A stretch of DNA of 64,000 nt from Zea mays. Taxonomy: Eukaryota > Streptophyta > Magnoliopsida > Poales > Poaceae. Made by a program: the position numbers and the translations under genes. Below are positions 52,739 to 64,000 of the stretch, in pieces. The DNA is taken from NCBI RefSeq assembly GCF_902167145.1, contig NC_050101.1, positions 119,007,789 through 119,071,788 on the forward strand, given 5' to 3'. Every line of letters starts with the position of its first letter. Position 1 is the stretch's first letter. The notes under the pieces are model-generated. The model saw nothing but the letters and a program-made list of their open reading frames with translations. It did no database searches and was not told the DNA's origin.

Positions 52739-55700
52739 TGTCACACCCGGGTTTCGGGGCACTAAGACTCGGGCACGAACATAATCACCAGGTGTGCTGA
52801 GACCAAGTCTCACATATATGATGAATCATGGCACAGGATCGAATATCACATTTTACTATATAACAGAAGTTCTATACAAAATAAATAAATATTTACATTA
52901 TAAGGAGACAACGGTTCAGCAACCCAAAGTTGACTGGGAGACGACGGCCTAGATCTCTCACGAACACATCACAGCATCCTTCAAGCGCCTCATCCTGTGG
53001 TACTTGTTCTTGACCTGTGGGGGGTGTGAGACAGCAAGAGTGAGCTCACATACGTTCATCGCTCAACAAGTTGTGGGGAATAATGTGCATGAACTCGCCA
53101 AAGGTGGGAGCTCACGTGAAGTGTAAGGCTTACCAAAGAAAATGGTTAGAGCTGAGCATTGCTTTTAAAGTTGGTCAAAATTTTATTAGCAGTTACTAAG
53201 TATAAGTAAATACCAACCCAATTAAGTAGTGGAACAAAAGTAACATCATCACCTGCGATGCAATGCATATGACAAATTGAATTTAGTTCCATAAATTAAT
53301 CATCAGAGAGTTCTGAGCTGCTCATGACCGTGAGCTCGGCTAGTATACCAGTTTTACACTCTGCAGAGGTTGTACCCTTTACCCACAAGTCATGTTACCC
53401 GTCTGCCAAGAGATCGCGACTTCCCATACACCTCTACCGAGGAGGCGAGGCAGGGTAACACTACGAGGCCTTTACAAAGTTCCACTAGCTTCAGAAAACC
53501 CGCTACAGTTTATAGGAAGCTCCAATGCAGGGTTCTTGCTTGACCGCCATCGCAGCAAAATCAACCAAGGACCTCCCTACACTGACCACTCCCCTACTGT
53601 CCTTGCCCCTTTCGGGTAAGGTAGTCCTCCACTAGCTTTCCTAATTAATCAGCCAAGGGCGTCCATAAACCCTTGTGGTGGCATGTGTTTCTCAAGTTAA
53701 GCTCTATGTTCCAATTAACATTAATGATCTTGACATGAACATAAATAGAATAACAAAATAACTGGAACATAGATATAATAAATAATTATCCCAAATCCAT
53801 GTAAAGCAATAGCAAACTACCCAAGTGATTCAGGGGTAAACAAGGTAATGAGATAAACAATCTAGGGAGACTTATTGGGTCCCATCAAAATTAAACCTAT
53901 GCATTGAATAGTGATAATAACGAATATTATTGGGTAACAGAAGTGATCAAGGGCACAACTTGCCTGGCACTTGAGATTCCAGGTACCAACTTGCTTTTCA
54001 GATGACACGTGTCCTCGCGCTAGTCGTAGCAATACAAACAAACATGGTATAGATAAAATTAACATCACACCAAACATAAATACAAACTAAATAATAATAA
54101 TCTATGCGTTGCTACGAGACTAACGGAACTTGAACGAATCAAATCGGAGTTAAAACGGAGGATTTATGATTTTATGAAGATTCTATGTGTTTTGTACAAG
54201 ATTAAATGGGATATAAATTTTGATGTGACTTTCATGTCAAAACAGTAGTACTAGATGATAGACAATAATATTACAAAATTATAGGAATTGGAACGGATTA
54301 ATTTGGGCTTAATATGAATTTTCTATGAATTACCCAAGTTTTACAATTATTTTTATACTCAAAATCAATTTCTAAATCTATTTTTCTGGTTTTATTTAAT
54401 TCCTGGACTGCGCCTCAATTTATATAGAAAGCAGGGGCCTCTGCGCAAGTATTCCCGTGACTCAGGCGAATCCCCATGCGGACGGCGGGTTATTTTCTCA
54501 GAACCCCGAGGGTTTAAACGAAAAAGAACCTGCCGAAAGGGTGACCACTAACTGTGACCGTCCTATTGGAAATCAGGGGCTCGGATTAGATCACCACACT
54601 TGCGAACCGGTACGCATTACTGGCCATCGGATCAAGATCCTACGTCTACGATGAAAACAAAGTCATAAACTCCCATGGTCGTTGATCTGCCACCGACGGA
54701 CACGATCAACCGATTGAATCGGTCCCGCCCTAATCTAATCGCGACCGCCCACACATCATCCAACGGCCCGCACGGATCCCCCCATCCTTCTCTACTTCCC
54801 CAGTCGGAGATGGCAGTGCGCCAGCCCGCGCGACGGCGGTGCCATTGGCGGCGAACCCTTGAGCATGCCCGGAAGGGCCTAAGTCTAACGCGACCCGATT
54901 CAAAACGAAGAGGGAAAGGTGGCGAGCATCATGGTGGGGCCTTACCGAGGATTAGGTCACCAGGAGTCACGCCCACGACGCATGGCGGAAGTCTGCGGGT
55001 CCTCGCCGTCGGTGAGCGATTACCCACGCACAGACGGCCCTCCGATCCCAATAACACAGCAGTCGCACCCCACACGAAGTGGCGAGGCCCCAGACCCAAC
55101 TCCGAAGACGATGTGCCAACAGGGGTAGCGATCCTCGGCAGCGGCTGGGCAAGGTCCGAGGATTTGGGCGCGGAGCAGACACGGAGCCGCCATGGTTTCC
55201 GGTGCTGCACAGCTTGCGGGGAGGGGCAATGGTGATGCGATTTGGGTTATATAGCCCACCATGGACAAGGTCCGAGCGAAAGAAGCGGCGCAGGGAGAGG
55301 AGGAGGAGGGTTACGGAACCCAGCTGGCGCGAAGATCGGCAGGTAGTCCGGGCGGGTCGTTACCGCCGCGAGGAATCGGGGAAGAAGATCCACAGGGCGC
55401 GGTGACCGACGTCGTGGCTCCACCGGTCAGTGACCAAACGCATTACCAGAGCGCGCACCAGAGATGGAAGGCTGACGAATGTGTCCCACCCCATAGTGAC
55501 TCAACTCATGGACGGAAGCGGTGCGAGGGGGAAAGGCTCAGCGGCTGCCCTATGGGGCCGGGTAGTCGGCGCCAAGAATTGAAGTTCGGCTGCTGCGCGC
55601 GCGAAATGAAATGGGGAGATGGGCCGAACTGAGGTTGAGTCGGCCCAAGCAGCGTTTTAACCTTTTCCCTTTTTCTTTTCTTATTTCAAATCCAATTCAA

Positions 55701-56083
55701 ACCATGTTTAAATTCTAAATTTCAAATTTATGCACAAAAAAATTTCCACATGATGCATAATTTCTACATAATATTTATTTATTCAGTTACTTTATTTATT
55801 TATTTATTTATTTTATTTAGGCTAGGTTTTCAACATGAAGTACACACACCACATTATTATTTGAGTGTGTAGTTGGATTAAAGGTATATTCAAAAGTCCC
55901 CCCTTTGTTTTGATAGGAACATTTTTTCAATGTCTAATCTCTATTACGATTTATTTTAACCATCGTTATTTTATTATGATCATTTACCTTTAAAAGGGGT
56001 GAATTATAAAGTTTAATTATTTATCAAGGGTACTTTGCTCAGATTTCTTCTACCAATCTCAAATTCAGAATTTGGGTGTTACA
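52739..56083. mobile_element. long LTR-like unit, probably a solo LTR
   Basis: 3345 bp bounded by TGTCACACCC and GGGTGTTACA, with GAACC at 52734-52738 and 56084-56088. There is no primer site, polypurine tract or protein domain inside. The open frames around 54675-55630 are GC-rich, overlapping and without motifs. A TATA-like GGCTATATAACC on the minus strand at about 55243-55254 suggests that orientation. Length and ends fit a long-LTR gypsy (Del/Tekay-type) family, but that is a guess. Confidence 0.7.
55793..55818. repeat. TTTA microsatellite
   Basis: A run of TTTA units within the AT-rich part of the LTR-like unit. Confidence 0.8.
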
Positions 56084-56106
56084 GAACCGGACCGCCGCCG
56101 ATATAT

Positions 56107-56325
56107 ACCGTGTGATTGGTTCCTGTGCCCACGAGCGCTAGGGTCGTGCCGGCCTGGACCACCAGAGAAGTCTCCTTCCCGCGTCTCCACACGTGCAAGA
56201 GCTGAAAAAATTGAATGTGTTGCGTGCACATGGGCAGGCTCGCCTCGTCCTACGGAGGGAACTAATCATGTGTGCGGCCACAGTCAATGCACGCGCTGAG
56301 CTGGCCAGGCTACCAATCACGTAGA
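56107..56325. mobile_element. possible MITE related to 57306-57537
   Basis: GTGATTGGTTCC near 56111 pairs with ACCAATCACGTAG near 56310-56322. The middle shares TCTCCACACGTGCA with the MITE at 57306-57537. The boundaries are uncertain. Confidence 0.4.
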
Positions 56326-56462
56326 TAGTGTATCCGTCGGATCACCTGCACACCCGGCGTGTGTACCCAGACCGTCGGCCACGACACACGTGCCCGAACA
56401 TATAACAGTGGGCTTTAGATATGTTCCCACATCGTATTTTGTGAGTGGGCAAATATGGTTTA

Positions 56463-56654
56463 GGTGTTATTTGATTCAGATCTTGTTAAGAGAATGGCAA
56501 TGGGATTTCTTGCTGCCGGTAATGGTTACTAGTTATAATTGCAATGGATACTGGTACCTAGTACTACCAGAAAGAGCTTAATTAAATAAAAGTATCGATA
56601 TCAATTACCCCACGTAATCCATTTGTGTTACAATTCGGCAAACCAAACACCATC
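56463..56654. mobile_element. Tourist-like MITE with TTA duplication
   Basis: 192 bp with TTA on both sides (56460-56462 and 56655-56657). The ends GGTGTTATTTGATTC and CAAACCAAACACCATC form an imperfect inverted repeat of the PIF/Tourist style. It splits an older LTR-like repeat unit that otherwise reads continuously from 56459 to 56658. Confidence 0.6.
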
Positions 56655-56715
56655 TTATATGTTTGAGGATGCAACCCCTAATAAGCTAGCTTTTTAGGGA
56701 GAGTGTTAGCATAAT

Positions 56716-57225
56716 TGTTGGGAATAGTCCCACATTGTGAGTTGTGGGTGAGTAATCATGGTTTTATATGGTTGAGGGTGTAACCCCTAATGAGATAGCT
56801 TTTTGAGGAGGGTGTTGGCTCAACAGACCTAAAACCCGTTGCTACGCGTTCGGACGCGTGTCTCGTGTCCCGACGGTCTGGGTGGGCGCACCATATTTAT
56901 GGGCGGCCTAACGGACACGCCACGTGTCGACAATCCCGGTCCAACAATTGGTGTCGGAACCAGGTTGGCCCAATATATCTCGAACAGGTCTCGGCTCATA
57001 ATATGTGAGTGAGAGATTGTTGGAAATAGTCTCACATTTTGAGTTGTGGGTGGACTGTTTTATATGGTTGAAGTTGTAACCACCTAATGGACTAACTTTT
57101 GGGAGAGTGTTGGCCCACTACTACGTGTTAGAACGTGTGTGTCGTGGCCTGACGACGTGGGTGGACGTATTGTATGTGCAGGCAATCCCACGGACACATC
57201 ATGTGTCGACGATTCGGATCCAACA
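56716..57225 (+). mobile_element. TRIM-like short LTR element
   Basis: Two diverged direct repeats, 56716-56946 (231 bp) and 57018-57225 (208 bp), both start TGTTGG and end CCAACA. The 71-bp middle begins ATTGGTGTCGGAACC, close to the initiator-Met primer site, and ends in a purine-rich GTGAGTGAGAGAT. The tiny non-coding interior fits a TRIM. No matching target duplication was found, and further partial copies flank it (56400-56715 direct, about 57232-57303 inverted). Confidence 0.6.
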
Positions 57226-57305
57226 AACACTCAAAAAAAACTAGTTCATTAGGGATTGCACCCTTAAACATATAAAATCGTGTTTGCCCACTTATAACTC
57301 ACAAT

Positions 57306-57537
57306 GGGGCTGATTGGTTCCCCGGCTGTTGCGCGCCTGCTTCGAGTGGGTCTGAACCGCGAGCGATGTCCACTCTCCACATCTCCACACGTGCAGGTGA
57401 GACATTGAAAAATATGCTAAACTGCACACGCGCATGCAGAGCGCTGGACGAAGGCGCAGGCAATCGAACATAGACTTGCGCGCGATCAATACATGACGCG
57501 AGCCTGGGCGCGTGGGTCACAGCAACCAATCAGCCCC
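57306..57537. mobile_element. Tourist-like MITE
   Basis: 232 bp. The ends GGGGCTGATTGGTT and AACCAATCAGCCCC are a perfect 14-bp inverted repeat, flanked by AAT on both sides. The PIF/Harbinger assignment rests on TIR style and a 3-bp duplication. Confidence 0.65.
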
Positions 57538-57540
57538 AAT

Positions 57541-58663
57541 GTGAAACTATTCGCTCTAGCTACTCGGCTATTATGGACGTCCGGTCTCGGTGCGATAAAG
57601 CTTGCACGACCGACGCCCGTTACGTGCCCCAGTGCCGCGAGGCTTCCTCGACCGCCGCCAGTGAGACTCGCTTCCGCGCGCTCAGGCCGGTCGGCTCCTT
57701 CAGCGCCGGATGTATTGCTGCGTGCAGCAATCAGTGGTGGTATGAGATCAGTCGTGCGCACAAACAGCTGATGAAGAGAAGGTAACAATTCGTTTTGAGA
57801 TCTTGATTAACATAAGCCAAAGCTTGGTAAGCTATTTTTTTTGGCTTCGCCATTTCAATACAAAGCGGAAAAGTGTTTTTTAGCAAAAGGTCATTTCATA
57901 AACTATGAAAAAGCCAGAACAGAAACCAGTTCCGGGAAGCCCTGCCAAAGGGACCCTAAGGAATCACACGAAAATTTTACACATAATCAGATAGTTTAAA
58001 GCAAGTATTAAAGCAATCTGCAATGTGACAAACAGTCCAAGAGACTTCTATTGGTAAGAGGGGTTTGGACGTTTGGTACAATGGAAATTACACAACAATC
58101 TCTCCGCTTGCCACAAAATATAAATGTACATGATTTCAGAAAACCCATACAAAGAGACTGAGGGAAAAATGGTGCTTTCATGCCCACCTCAACTCTCATG
58201 GAAGGAAAAGGGAAAAGTGGAACACTTGGGACATATATATTTACACGATGGAGAGATGGGGATCATGCCTGGACAATGGTACATCTTAAAAAGAATAAAC
58301 TACCTACATTCTTTCATTCCTTTTAAGAAAAAATAATAACAATGCACTATCTACCAGCCTGGTGAGCAAGCTTCAATAAATGAACAGAATGGTACACTTC
58401 CCTAGACAAGTCTTCTAACAGTGCGTGTGACTCTAAGCCCATCATCATATTCGTATACCGAAAAGAGAATGCTGAATTGCTGATGGTTGACAAACAATCT
58501 CATGCACATTGATGGTCCCTCCTTGCAATGGTCTTTAAGAGTTAATATGCTTTGAAATGAGGTCTGGACTGCCATCATGTAGACTTCTCCCTTATTTTCC
58601 CCCCTTTTTGCAAGTGCAACCATTATGTGGCTTGAATTTACATGGTACGCCCATCTTGGAATA
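57541..58663 (-). other. 3' flank and probable 3' UTR of the SAC gene
   Basis: This is sequence downstream of the stop at 58664. The part nearest the gene is presumably 3' UTR. The GC-rich stretch 57560-57780 has overlapping frames without motifs and no recognised repeat boundary. No polyadenylation signal could be fixed. Confidence 0.5.
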
Positions 58664-61600
58664 TCAGTACCAAAATGTCTCTCCTTGATTAACCCACTGC
58701 ACAAAATCCTTAGATAATCCCTGAGCCTGGATCTCAGCAGCTTGATCATCCTGAAAGATCCAAATGAAATGATTTTGCTTATTCGTTGGGTGAAACTCTA
58801 CTACAAATGGTCACCACAGCGATAATCATTCAATCCAAAGTTCCAAACATCACAAAAAAAAGGGGGGGAGGGGGTCTATTTGAAGAAAAAAAGTAGATGC
58901 TTTTCGATTACATGCTAGCAGGACCAAGAATGAAGACAGTCATGCTGATTTTAGCAACCTGTTGTTATACTTGCATTTAGCCAACAGAACATATAAAAAA
59001 TGGTATGCCAGAACCAAGTAGTTGATACTTCAGGTTTATTCAGGAAATTAGGCCCAAGAGGCTTGTAAGCTAGTAGCAAAGCTTAGAGCGAATTGGAGAT
59101 GGGTGCAGATGTCTTATGAGTGCATAGACTTGTATTATAATTTAGAAGGGATGCATATATGGTGAATTTTTAGTCCTAATCACTGTTTTTCACTATTTGA
59201 GGGGGTGCAGCACTCCCTAATCACTAAGGAGCTTCGCCCTCTTGTAAACCATACTTGCAGTAAAAAGGAATGGGCATGGAAGTCATGAAATATAACAGAC
59301 AAAATGGCAGGTCAGAAAAGAACATAAATATGATGGCCATTTTCATTTATTGGGTCCATGATGATTAGATAAAACAAAAGGTTTTGTAAACTAAGGTTCA
59401 AGTACGTAAACTGTACATGAAGTATAAGTAGTAACAAAAAGTAGGACTGTACATGAAGTATAAGTAGTAACAAAAAGTAGGATTGTTGATTGCACTAACC
59501 GTTATCCCATAGATTACATCATGAACACCATCATCAGTTGAAATATTCACATCAGGAGTGCTTATGGCTTTTGACCTGTTTAAGCATAATAGATAATACA
59601 CAGCACGAAACATAATAATGAGGTTAGAAACATTCATCTACATTATAAGTGTGATTCCATCAGCACTTCCATGTACACAAGAATGGAGTATTAGAAAAAT
59701 ACATGGCATTGGCAATAACTTTCTCTTTTTATTGGATAGTTGTGCAAGTTTTACAGAGATGTCAGGTTTCAGTAAACAGTTGAGAGGTTCCAATCTTCAT
59801 GGGTGTTTATGTTAGTGTGTTTTGGAGTTAACGTTCTTCTTGAACTATTTCCTAGTTAATGCAATGATGCTCAGGTCTCCTGATAATCCACTTAGACAAT
59901 TTATGCAGAGTTTTTCTTCTTTTCTGAGAAAAGATGTCCAGGGAGTTAATAACAAATGACAAACTATTTACTTCTCACTGTCATTTCTGTGTATACCATA
60001 CCATGCACAAAAAACAGGACGCCTGATAGACCACAAAAGGAAAAGAACAGCATGAACAACCTTTCATTGTCTGAAGCTGAAAGCCAGTCAAGATCCAGGA
60101 AATTTGAATCACCAGAACCATTGTAATAGTCTAGTTCACAGCTTATATGCTTAATGTGAGACACTGTCGGAGTATACCTGTGTATTTTTCAAGAGAATGG
60201 AGAATGAACAACTTATGTGTCAGTGCCAGATGCTAATTTCTCAAAAGTATACTTTAGGATAATGACTCTGCTACTAAAAGAAGAACAAAAAAGGAGTTTC
60301 AGAATCCAGATAGCATAAACTAACCTTGACTTTGACATGGAATTGTCAGAGGCTGAAGACATCCCATGCACTGAATCAGAACTCCAGTTTGGATGTTGCC
60401 CTTCATTTTTTGAACCAGTAAGTGCTGAGTTTAAAACTCCATTTGGGCCATTACTGGACATTGATAGTTTGCTTTTATTAAGAATGCTGCCATCTGATCT
60501 TGCCCTCTTCATCAATTTACTGACAAATATCTATAATCTCAGATAACTAACAAGATATATTGTTTTGATTTGCACAATGCATGTGTGAATAAAATCTGGA
60601 TTATTTAATTCTTAAAACAAGTAGTCAGGAAACACCCCAACAAAAATGTGAAAAGATATAATATAAATGATTCCTTGCTACCCATATGAAAGTAAAGAAG
60701 TTAATACTTTCCTGTTTGGTTGGTGCCGTAGTTTGCCACGCCTAACCTTCGGCAAACAGTGGCTGCCACGAAAAGTGTGGCGAGCAAAATCAACGCCACA
60801 CTTATGGCAAAGTTTGGCACAAAAATGAATCTATCAAGTGTGGGACAGGATGCTAAGGAACTGTGGCACACCATAGTTGTGTTTGTGTCAGTGAACCAAA
60901 TAGCTGTCGAAGAAACCGTGGCATAACTAACTCGTGTCATGGCAAGTTAGAACTGGTTAAACCAGAACATGTGGACCAGATATTGTTTCACAATTCTTTG
61001 TGCTCTCGTGCAAAGACTACTAGTCAATTTTTGGTTCCACTATCACTTATATTGTGTCAGTTTAATGTGATATTAATAGGAGAGGCAATAAATATAGGAT
61101 CGTAGTCACACCACCTTTAGTGACAATTCTGTTATTGCCTCAATTCATAGAGAAGCGTATATTGTTCTTTTATTAGGAGCATACTTAACCCTGTAAGTTC
61201 AAGCATAGGTATATATTGCTAGCTTACCTTGTCTCGTCATCAAGTACATGCTCGTCACCAGATTCTGGCTCCCAAAGTGCAGGTTTTCCCACCTGCGGTT
61301 GGAAGTATCCTAGAAATCTGAAATTTAAAATGCATGGGGAAAACAAGTGACAGAAACTTAATCCATATTCATGGTATTTTCCAGGTGAAACTTCAAAAGA
61401 TAAGAAGATCATTCCTATCTTAATCACACATACAAGTTTATCGCTGCTTGTTTGTAAGCATCCATATAGGCATTACTGTAGTACCGTTGCAGAGTCCTAA
61501 AGAACTCTTGAGATTGAATGGCGAACTTCAAGTGCCCTCTTTTTGCAGAGAATATCTACACATGAATCCACAGAATGAGCACAAACTAATTCTGTTGTCA

Positions 61601-64000
61601 CTTCATAATTGAAGTACCAACTGACAAGAAAAGCGTGAAAGAGGTTCAAGAATCCGTTTTGTAATTTTTTTGGCCTTTTGGCACCATATTATAGTTCAGT
61701 CCACTGAATATCATTACATGCAACAGTTCCTTTTATACTGTAGTTGTACAGTGGATAATTTAGGTGCAGATGCCACGCTGTCGCCCTATTTAGACAGAGC
61801 AATAGCACACTTTTCCCTTTAATTTACAAACCACAGATATCACATGTATACTCTACAGACAAGAAAATCAATGAAAATAAACCTCTCATTTTGTAGGTCG
61901 GAAAGGAAACATCATTACAAATCGATTCCAACTTTTTATATGACTTATGAATTAGAAAAAAGAGCATTTTAGAAACGTGTATGGCCCTAGTTAAAGAAAA
62001 ATTGATCCATGACAGACAGATATGATGATAGAATACACAAACATATTGAAATAATGCCAAGGAAGTATGATAAAAATGCAATTTCAAAAATGTGTCAACT
62101 TAATTGAGTAGAATTATACAGACGAAATCATAAGATTAATTCTGTACAAAAGTAGTTGCATTGCACTAACATTTATGATAAAATATTGAGAAAAGTGAAT
62201 ATCAGAGCAATGGACACAATTCGCTCGCAGTTGATACATTGTATGATTAATTGCAAATTTGCGATACTATTGCGGCCACTGTATCGGTTGCACTAGCTAC
62301 TAAAATAGGCAGCCTCAGTATCAAATTATTAACTGAGCCTATATACTTGTTGAACTTTTTTTAGTCATCAATCAGCATACTTGATTCAGCCTGATCGGTT
62401 GCACTAGCACAGCTGTGACTGCTGTCTGCAGGCTGCTGCTGCACACGTACAATACAAGAGTAATAGTAGGAATAGTAGAATGTGCTAGAAGTAACAGTGC
62501 ATGAATGCAGCAGCAGCCAACGGCCACAGCAGTGGTAGGGCAGCCAATCATGCTGATTAATAATAGCCAATTTTCAAATTCTCATATCATAAACTGTGGA
62601 TTTCAAGTACAAAATAGTTCTCAAATTTAATTTTCATAAATAACTCCAACTAGCTTTATGGTTTTATTTCACTTTTTGGAATAAATACTAGTCTTTATGC
62701 CACTCATCCTGGCCTGGCACAACCAGTTCGATTTGAAATGCAACCACTTAAAACAGACCAGATGCAAAGCTAATGGAGCAAACATGGATGCAGAGTTAAT
62801 GAGCAAACTTGGACGAGTTCTGAAATAATGTAAGGGCATATGCATTATGTAATTCAACCACTCCATATTTCAACACACAAGCATATTGTGGAAGGGATAA
62901 AGAACCTACAGTTTTTCTGTCAGATAGAAGAATATAGCAACATTCAATGAGTACCTTATTGTGAGCAGCAGAACCACCATACTGTAAAGCAAGTGTGTCA
63001 CCCATCCGTTCATAAAAATGCATCAAATGCCGAGACAAAGGGGAGTCTAAATGAACTTCTGGAGATTCTACAGAACCAAGTGCATGTAACTGGTATCCTA
63101 GAGCAGCTAGGCCATAGGCATATTGAGCAACATTTGTGCGATCCAAACAATCTATACAGTTTGTACGTAATACACCCTTTTGAAATTTTGGAGGCTTTAT
63201 TTGAGTAGATCCATTGACCTCAGATCTATCTTCTGCAATTCCATTGCCAGGATCATAATTGCCACAGGTATCTTCTTGGGAAATGTCATCAAGATCATCA
63301 ACATAGTCTGCATTGCCACAATTGTTGTCATCATCACACACATGAGGACCAAAACCATTTTTCCTATAAAACATAAAACCAAAAATAAGAAAGTGTCAAG
63401 CCATCCAAGAGGTACCTGAAAGTAGGAATTCAAAGTGAATAGCAGAGAAAACAGTATAGTAAAAATAGCAAAAACTTACAGTGTAGGGCTTAAATTAGGG
63501 GAATTCTCTGCCCTTTGAGCTGGGGAAACTTGACGATAAAAGAATTCTGTCAAGTTCAAAGCTTCAAATGCCACCTTCAAAAGCACTTGAAGCGCATTTG
63601 TACTTTTGCTGAAATACAAATTTTCTTCAGTTATGTACACCAAAAGCATCAAACAGAACATCAGTTTAGGGCACGGCACATAACATAAGAATTAATACCT
63701 TTGAGAGTTCTTATGAAGATCCCAATGTAAATATCTCAAATGATCTTCGCCTGGTAGACCACTATTAATAATCTTTATTGCTCTGTCAAATTCCCGACGG
63801 AGTATGATTTCACGTGGTCTCTTCTCACGTGTCTTTCAAGAATAATACAAAGTAAATTGCAAACATGTGATTCGTAAGTATGACTTGACTTGTATGAAAA
63901 AGATCCATCAGAAGCAGTGGCAGAATCATAACAGTGTGCTCACCTTAATCAAGTTTAAGATGATGATAGGATTTCCATATCTTTTCCTAAGATTTTCAAA
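58664..64000 (-). CDS. SAC-domain phosphoinositide phosphatase, C-terminal 471 aa (partial)
   Basis: Ten exons on the minus strand: 63944-64000 (open to the right), 63699-63832, 63480-63608, 62955-63363, 61434-61555, 61228-61317, 60325-60519, 60061-60177, 59500-59575 and 58664-58750. All introns are GT-AG and every phase joins correctly, giving 471 codons plus TGA at 58664-58666. The catalytic motif RTNCIDCLDRTN, a CX5R phosphatase loop, lies in the 409-bp exon. It is followed by the SAC-type LALQYGGSAAHNK and QEFFRTLQRYYSNAYMDA stretches. The C-terminal part (FLGYFQPQVGKPALWE onward) is typical of plant SAC1-SAC5, the FIG4-like group acting on PI(3,5)P2 at endomembranes. The exact paralogue cannot be told. 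The N-terminal half, including most of the SAC domain, is beyond 64000. No defect is visible. Confidence 0.92.
60711..60903. mobile_element. possible Tourist-like MITE in a SAC-gene intron
   Basis: CTGTTTGGTTGGTGC near 60711 pairs with CAGTGAACCAAATAG near 60888-60903 within the intron between exons 60325-60519 and 61228-61317. The interior repeats GTGGC- and GCCAC-type words. The target duplication is unclear. Confidence 0.4.
62371..62557. mobile_element. possible foldback MITE in a SAC-gene intron
   Basis: ATCAGCATACTTGATTCAGCC at the left pairs loosely with GGCAGCCAATCATGCTGAT at the right. Inner GCTGCTGCTGC and GCAGCAGCAGC blocks extend the foldback. It lies in the 1.4-kb intron 61556-62954. 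No target duplication was fixed. Confidence 0.4.

Noticed and set aside
54675..55632. Overlapping GC-rich plus-strand frames of 123-186 codons
   Set aside because: They overlap frames on the other strand, have no motif, and lie inside a non-coding LTR-like unit.
58402..58749. 115-codon minus-strand frame at the end of the SAC gene
   Set aside because: It overlaps the terminal exon in a different frame. The exon frame that joins in phase ends with TGA at 58664-58666.

Overview
The window is a plant chromosome segment, almost certainly from maize or a close Zea relative. It contains nested LTR retrotransposons of the maize type: Sirevirus-clade Ty1/copia elements with CACCGGAC...GTCCGGTG palindromes in their LTRs, a Huck-like Ty3/gypsy element and a Grande-like Ty3/gypsy element. 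These abut one ordinary intron-containing gene at the right edge. Family names come from memory of LTR ends and structure. The nesting itself is read directly from matching LTR ends and 5-bp target duplications.

Layout, left to right. (1) 1-17105 is a minus-strand Huck-like gypsy element whose left LTR lies outside the window. It is split by Sirevirus A (3402-12850, TSD GAACC) and by a Grande-related solo LTR (14711-15340, TSD ACGTC). Its gag is joined directly to the end of RT by a large internal deletion. (2) Huck sits in the 3' LTR of Sirevirus B (minus strand), whose pieces are 17106-19483, 28981-29064 and 37942-43263. B is further split by a Grande-like element (19484-28975, TSD GCACC) and by Sirevirus C (29065-37936, TSD CTTCT). 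(3) B abuts the gag of a plus-strand Sirevirus D (43264-49902), so B probably inserted into D; the 5' part of D is outside the window. (4) 49903-57540 is a mosaic of older repeats: a gypsy LTR fragment, a hAT-type MITE, a 3.3-kb LTR-like unit with TSD GAACC, short LTR repeats resembling a TRIM, and Tourist-like MITEs. (5) 57541-64000 holds the 3' half of a minus-strand SAC-domain phosphoinositide phosphatase gene. Ten exons are resolved with consistent splice phases, and the 5' part continues past the window edge.

The most interesting object is the Grande-like element. Its two 586-bp LTRs look identical by eye, so it inserted recently, yet it lacks gag and its pol carries a stop and a frameshift. 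On the strand opposite pol it carries an apparently intact three-exon gene (20503-23415) with its own TATA box. The predicted product is 921 aa, with a region resembling the plant 'putative gypsy type transposon' family and a C-terminal coiled coil. An 80-bp tandem repeat lies between the 3' ends of this gene and pol.

Inferred order of events, oldest to youngest: D, then B inside D; then Huck, C and Grande inside B; then Sirevirus A and the solo LTR inside Huck. Sirevirus A LTRs differ by about eight substitutions, C LTRs by many more, and Grande LTRs by none seen.
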